Source: a virus
IMG/VR virus record: IMGVR_UViG_3300037119_003463
Span: 1-30,763 of that record
DNA: 30,763 nt
Strand: one strand, 5' to 3'
The notes beneath the pieces were generated by a model that saw only the letters and a program-made list of their open reading frames with translations, ran no database searches and was not told the origin of the DNA. Positions 27,064 through 30,763 of this stretch are shown piece after piece (position 1 is the first letter of the stretch; the number at the start of each line of letters is the position of its first letter). A program made the translations under genes and the position numbers.

Positions 27064-27273
27064 TCACTTATCCTGTTTGGCGGCATCGATCTTGGTATTG
27101 GTGCCTTTCAGGATGCTCGTGAGATCGTTAAGCGCCTTTTGGTCCTTGTCTGACAACCGCGTGCCTCTAGCATGCAGCTTTGCCAGTATCTCTTCGTTTT
27201 GTATCATTAGATAGTATTGCAGCTCCAACAGGTCGATTACCCAATCCGGAGCACCTTTCCATCCATTGCCCAT
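27064..27273 (-). CDS. Small helical phage protein, 69 aa
   Basis: 69 aa starting MGNGWKGAPDWVIDLLELQY. All-helical (QNEEILAKLHARGTRLSDKD). GGAG lies in the leader (GGAGAC). Unknown function; position in the lysis/late group suggests a virion or lysis accessory. Confidence 0.55.
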   Translation of the reverse strand: MGNGWKGAPDWVIDLLELQYYLMIQNEEILAKLHARGTRLSDKDQKALNDLTSILKGTNTKIDAAKQDK

Positions 27274-27459
27274 TTTGTGGTCTCCATGATTAAGCCGGTT
27301 ACTAAGCTACGAATGTAAGAAGTAATCTGAGCAATATTGTTCTAAATTTTTATTTTTTAACACCGGTAAATATGGTTCCGTGTTTAGCAGCCGCGACAGA
27401 TGTTAGGGCTGAACGGTTCTGCTGGTGGCAGTATCTCAGGACCGCCCGTGTCCCCCGCG

Positions 27460-27633
27460 TCAACGAATGGGTGATCCAAAGGCGTGAAGGCCAAGAATAC
27501 CTATTAGCACGAACAGGATAAACCAGCCGCCCCATGTAGACCATGACGGAGCTGGTTGCCACGGATTGGCGCCCCAGATTCCGAAAATGCCCACTAGTAC
27601 ATAGATCAACCAGAACCAGATATTTGCACCCAT
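27460..27633 (-). CDS. 57-aa double-pass membrane protein (holin-like)
   Basis: 57 codons: MGANIWFWLIYVLVGIFGIW, then a Trp/Pro turn (NPWQPAPSWSTWGG) and a second helix (WFILFVLIGILGLHAFG). AGGAG lies 5 nt before the ATG. Two helices with a short loop and no charge in the helices match a small holin. It lies just after the endolysin and the 87-aa membrane protein, so it is a good holin or antiholin candidate (inference). A longer frame in the same stretch is a shadow. Confidence 0.65.
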   Translation of the reverse strand: MGANIWFWLIYVLVGIFGIWGANPWQPAPSWSTWGGWFILFVLIGILGLHAFGSPIR

Positions 27634-27645
27634 TCAGTCTCCTAG

Positions 27646-27909
27646 CTACAACGGGGTATTGAGATTTGAGGCGATATTTTCAGCCCGGCCTTGTTCGAGT
27701 CCAACCGCCGTGCCTTCGGCAAGCGAAGCTTTAGCCGTTGATTCGACTAACTGGTCTTTCATCGAATTCGCTGCCTTTTCGATTTGCTGTACATTATTGG
27801 CGACGTGATTGAGGCGAATATGGCTAAGTACGCTCGCGACTAGTGAGCCCATTGCGGTCACTAGAGTGGCGAGCGCAACGATCACTTGTGCTACACCGTC
27901 AAGTTGCAT
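27646..27909 (-). CDS. Membrane-anchored coiled-coil protein, possible holin/spanin-like
   Basis: 87 aa. N-terminal hydrophobic helix (VAQVIVALATLVTAMGSLVA) then a coiled-coil (NNVQQIEKAANSMKDQLVES). The layout resembles spanin-like or holin-associated proteins with the coil in the periplasm or cytoplasm. The ATG overlaps the end of the endolysin gene by 11 bp. A lysis-cassette member is the best guess. Confidence 0.6.
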   Translation of the reverse strand: MQLDGVAQVIVALATLVTAMGSLVASVLSHIRLNHVANNVQQIEKAANSMKDQLVESTAKASLAEGTAVGLEQGRAENIASNLNTPL

Positions 27910-28642
27910 GGTCGTTGACCTTTGTTATAACGCGAACACCAGGCGGCGCTATAACATCGATCGTAACGACTTGTTGATCTGGTGTTGACGTTGGGGTTGA
28001 TGGTTTCTGTACACCGCCGGCCGGCGAGATCCATTTCAGGAATTCATCGTTGGTGCCGTTGAACCGATCGAAGTCGACCAGAGAGCCTTCAATTCCCGGC
28101 AGCGAGCCGGTCTCGCTGTACTGATGCAGAGTCCACTTTGGATAGGTGCCGGTCGGCCATGTGATATCATCGAGGGTGCCGGGGCTTTGATACTCGGCCA
28201 GCCACAAATCGGTTGACGATTTAAGCAACGGGTCGACCTTGCCACCGGCAAGCTGCTCCTTGAGCAGATGGCCGCTATAGACCGTGATTTGCAAATCCAG
28301 ATTTGTATTCTTTAGCGCTAGCACGGCCTCTTGCAGTTCATGCAATTTGCAGCCGTTTTGCTCATAATCGATCACAACGCGCTCACCGCGCACTGGCTTA
28401 ACAGTATCGAGGTAGAACTCCATTTGCGCGCTAGGGCTCGATCCAGGCGATAACCAGTGATAGGTCGAAACCTTGAGTCCAGCCGCAATTGCTTTGGTGC
28501 AGTTGGTGGCGCGATTCTGGTCAACGAAGCCCTGCCCCTCGGTCGCCTTATGGATCATGCCAAGTACGCCGGATGCCGCGACTTGTTTGAAGTCGGGGAA
28601 TCCTTGATGGTGACTGATGTCAATGCAGACTGGAGCACTCAT
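27899..28642 (-). CDS. GH25-family endolysin (lysozyme)
   Basis: 247 aa. GH25 marks: CIDISHHQG (Asp 8), Lys-rich KATEGQGFVD, the catalytic pair Asp92-x-Glu94 (VVIDYEQNG), a TDLWLAEYQ strand and LHQYSETGSLPGIEGSLVDF closing the barrel. No signal peptide is visible, so export would need a holin. The last 40 residues are Thr/Pro-rich with a hydrophobic strand. It cleaves the peptidoglycan sugar backbone (family knowledge). ATG overlaps the tail fibre stop (ATGA). Confidence 0.88.
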   Translation of the reverse strand: MSAPVCIDISHHQGFPDFKQVAASGVLGMIHKATEGQGFVDQNRATNCTKAIAAGLKVSTYHWLSPGSSPSAQMEFYLDTVKPVRGERVVIDYEQNGCKLHELQEAVLALKNTNLDLQITVYSGHLLKEQLAGGKVDPLLKSSTDLWLAEYQSPGTLDDITWPTGTYPKWTLHQYSETGSLPGIEGSLVDFDRFNGTNDEFLKWISPAGGVQKPSTPTSTPDQQVVTIDVIAPPGVRVITKVNDHAT

Positions 28643-29820
28643 GCGCCTGCCCTCGTTCTGAAAGCTATCAACCCAAACGTGGCGGTTGATCCACTATTGT
28701 TGAAGAATGAATAGCCGGCGGCCCCTGCGTTGAACGATACTGTAGTGTGTGTGCCACCAGTTGAGCCGCCAATACGCGCAGCAGTATTACCACCACACAG
28801 AATTAACTCAGTTATACCTGATCCGTAACACGTTGAAAGAACCATGCCTGAAAAGTTAGATAGTGTGGCGATAGTCCCACCATTGGCTACGGTGACGGTG
28901 TTGTTTGTTGCGTCGATGGCGAAATTAGTGCCCAGAGCGCCACGTGTCTTTATGGAACCAAAAACATCAAATGTGCTATTTACCGTCAATGGGCCAGTTG
29001 ATTGCAATGCACCATTTATTATTAGAGCGCCGCCTTCCATGGTAAAATTGGTGCCGTCATAGGTAAGATATTTGGTCCCGCTATTGCCAAAATAATACGT
29101 CCCAGTGGTCGATGATATTTGTGACCAAATTGCTCCAGAAAGGAGATTACCGCTATCGCTCAACGACATGATTACGGCAGTGTTAGCGCTGTTGACAATT
29201 TCCAGATCGTTGATGGCTCCCATACGAATGCGTTTTACGCCAATGCCATTATTGAGTGTAATCGATGAAATAAATGGTGGCAGTGTAAGAAACATTCCGC
29301 CAGAAGTAATATTCAGAGGTCCAGTCATGGTGTCGCCGGCACGGTTCACTTTTTTGGCGTCCATGGCCGCGTCGGCGTCGCTCCATGCGCTCCATATGCC
29401 TGCCGATTTTTGTCGGACAAATAATGGGCCAATACCGCTATTAGTGAGTCTACGCGCTTCGATAGTAGCGTATTGTGTATTACTGTGCTCGTAATAAATA
29501 CCAAAGTAAGCAGCAGTAGCAGCCCCGCTACCCTCCGGTGATCCGATCGCACCAAGGTCAGAATAAAACGAACCATTAACCCACGAAAACGCATTATAGT
29601 TTGTTACCGGTCCCTGTTTGGATTTTTCACCTCCGAAGTTAGCGAGTGCGGCGTCAGCATTAGTGGCCCCGCTACCGCCGGCCAGAATCGGTCGCGGTAA
29701 ATTGGCATCCTGTTCGACATCGGCCAGGAATGAGTTATAGGGCACACTTTGAACGGGCGTATCAGGGACGCCCTCGATACCGGTCGGGTAGTGATAGACG
29801 TTCGAACCGTCGCGTGGCAT
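28639..29820 (-). CDS. Tail fibre protein
   Basis: 393 aa. The N-terminus (MPRDGSNVYHYPTGIEGVPD, then YNSFLADVEQDANLPRPI) is like T7-type fibre attachment segments. The middle holds the fibre hallmark KVNRAGDTMTGPLNITSG; the rest is a long Ser/Thr/Gly/Asn-rich beta region. The C-terminal part (AARIGGSTGGTHTTVSFNAG) is the likely receptor end. It lies between the right-edge structural gene and the endolysin, so late genes run leftward here. Confidence 0.82.
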   Translation of the reverse strand: MPRDGSNVYHYPTGIEGVPDTPVQSVPYNSFLADVEQDANLPRPILAGGSGATNADAALANFGGEKSKQGPVTNYNAFSWVNGSFYSDLGAIGSPEGSGAATAAYFGIYYEHSNTQYATIEARRLTNSGIGPLFVRQKSAGIWSAWSDADAAMDAKKVNRAGDTMTGPLNITSGGMFLTLPPFISSITLNNGIGVKRIRMGAINDLEIVNSANTAVIMSLSDSGNLLSGAIWSQISSTTGTYYFGNSGTKYLTYDGTNFTMEGGALIINGALQSTGPLTVNSTFDVFGSIKTRGALGTNFAIDATNNTVTVANGGTIATLSNFSGMVLSTCYGSGITELILCGGNTAARIGGSTGGTHTTVSFNAGAAGYSFFNNSGSTATFGLIAFRTRAGA

Positions 29821-29829
29821 AGCTATCTC

Positions 29830-30763
29830 CTATCTGTAACCGGGCGTATCTATCATGACGCGCCGCAACGCTCGCTTTTTCTTGTAATCCATGAGCGCTT
29901 CCTCGCTACGCGCATAACCTTCTGGCTGCGAGATGCCTTGCTGTGCCAATGTGTGTGCGATGATGTTGCGGGCATCCTGCGGCAGTACACGGTTGCCGAG
30001 ATAGGCTTGACCTAACCGCGACGTTGCCAGTCTAGCCATCATGGCAGGTGATGCAGCACCAGCGAAACCACCGATTGTCGCGCCAAGAGGCCCGCCGACC
30101 ACCCCACCGATCGTGGCGCCAACACCACCGCTGCCTGACGGGATGCCAATGTTTTGCATGAATGTACGCGCTGCCGTACCGCTGTTAGGCAGCGGTTTCA
30201 TCACCCTTGACGCTGCCTGCGCCAAAGCGTCAAGATTGCCGCCTTGTGCGGAATATTGCGCGTTGCGACGTGACTTAACCGCCTGCGCCAATCCCGCTGG
30301 CGAGAGATTACCGGTGTCTGCGGCCTTGGCGACCGCTGGTTCGATTGCTTTCTGTAGCGCGTAGCGCCGGTCATTAAGCGCCCATGCGCGCGCCTCTCCC
30401 GGTGGAAGCCCGGCCTCCATAGCTCCCTGCATCGACCGCTGCAATTCTTTGAGTGCCTGCTGTTCTTCTGGGTTATTAGAGTTTCTAATGTCGGCCTTCA
30501 TCTGTCGTCGTATCGATTGATATTCCCTACCGGACATTTGGCCTTGCTGGATTACCAGCCGGTCGATAATGTCATTCCGTGTATTGGCTACGTTTTGTGT
30601 ACGATTGTGTGGTAGTACCAAGTTTTCATAATCGGCAACGGCCTGTGACATACGGTTTTGCATCTGCGGGTTGGAACGCATGCCATACTGAGTTAGCCGA
30701 TTGTATTCGTTGCTGAGTGCTTCTTGCCCCGCCGCCGACGCCTGCGGCAATCGCGCATCGGCT
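29830..30763 (-). CDS. Structural protein, C-terminal part only (cut by right edge)
   Basis: 311 codons are visible and the frame stays open through the right edge, with no start needed; a TTG at 30750 is not the likely start. Gln/Asn/Arg-rich helices (QNRMSQAVADYENLVLPHNR, then REYQSIRRQMKADIRNSNNP) give way to a Gly-rich glycine-zipper-like stretch (GGVGATIGGVVGGPLGATIG), then basic KKKRALRRVMIDTPGYR. The Gly stretch suggests membrane or pore contact, as in internal virion or ejection proteins. The rest of the protein lies outside the window. Confidence 0.7.
   Translation of the reverse strand, partial: ADARLPQASAAGQEALSNEYNRLTQYGMRSNPQMQNRMSQAVADYENLVLPHNRTQNVANTRNDIIDRLVIQQGQMSGREYQSIRRQMKADIRNSNNPEEQQALKELQRSMQGAMEAGLPPGEARAWALNDRRYALQKAIEPAVAKAADTGNLSPAGLAQAVKSRRNAQYSAQGGNLDALAQAASRVMKPLPNSGTAARTFMQNIGIPSGSGGVGATIGGVVGGPLGATIGGFAGAASPAMMARLATSRLGQAYLGNRVLPQDARNIIAHTLAQQGISQPEGYARSEEALMDYKKKRALRRVMIDTPGYR

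Noticed and set aside
27350-27562. Minus-strand 70-codon frame overlapping the 57-aa membrane protein
   Set aside because: The overlapping frame at 27460-27633 has a better ribosome site and a clean two-helix protein; this one is a shadow.
1-30763. tRNA genes, CRISPR arrays, insertion sequences, integrase or attachment sites
   Set aside because: None recognised by eye on either strand; lack of an integrase means lysogeny cannot be claimed from the repressor-like genes alone.

Overview
The window is part of a tailed bacteriophage (or prophage) genome. It carries a large terminase subunit, a portal protein, fibre-type tail proteins, a GH25 endolysin with membrane-protein neighbours, a primase-helicase, a Cas4/RecB-like nuclease and a divergent repressor-type control region. 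Many small proteins (the 90-aa protein at 11855-12127, the 59/125/119-aa set at 10850-11762, the zinc-ribbon/winged-helix protein at 19867-20190) resemble, from memory, families in phages of alphaproteobacteria, especially Rhizobiales. Host and phage family cannot be proven from this sequence. Shine-Dalgarno sites are canonical, and gene packing is extreme, with ATGA, GTGA, TGATG or TAATG stop/start overlaps almost throughout. No tRNA, rRNA, CRISPR array, integrase or insertion sequence was seen. No major capsid protein was recognised; both ends of the window cut through virion genes, so it may lie outside.

Layout. (1) 1-6642, minus strand: virion and host-contact genes. These are a LamG-type fibre protein with 21-residue C-terminal repeats (cut at the left edge), two tandem polysaccharide-lyase-like proteins, two tandem small paralogues, an Ig-like protein and a glycine/proline-rich repeat protein. 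(2) 6639-12450, minus: portal, terminase and a string of very small overlapping genes, several of them membrane proteins, including a lipoprotein and a protein resembling the Acb2/Tad1 hairpin family of cyclic-nucleotide sponges. (3) 12472-14704, minus: tiny peptides, a possible small terminase subunit and two proteins of regulatory or unknown type. (4) 14947-23072, minus: replication and recombination block with primase-helicase, an unknown partner protein, Cas4-like nuclease, VRR-NUC nuclease and many small early genes. (5) 23108-23145: a compact divergent switch. A consensus leftward promoter (TTGACA-17-TATAAT) and a weaker rightward promoter share a 7-bp inverted repeat that overlaps both -35 boxes. 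(6) 23166-26738, plus: an XRE-type repressor, a YdaS/Cro-like protein and a chain of overlapping microproteins, ending in a PAPS-reductase-like PP-loop protein. (7) 26746-30763, minus: late genes, namely two small proteins, two membrane proteins, GH25 endolysin, tail fibre and a structural protein cut by the right edge.

How it fits together. The XRE protein probably acts at the shared operator to choose between the leftward replication programme and the rightward accessory block, much like a temperate-phage switch. The leftward transcript supplies replication and recombination functions and may run on into packaging and virion genes. The accessory plus-strand block and the Acb2-like gene are the best candidates for host-interaction functions. 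The most distinctive new-looking element is the microprotein chain at 24061-25292: nine tiny genes, five with a hydrophobic segment, almost all overlapping their neighbours. Four of the junctions reuse the same GAAGATGA start element, and two of those share an identical 16-bp block.
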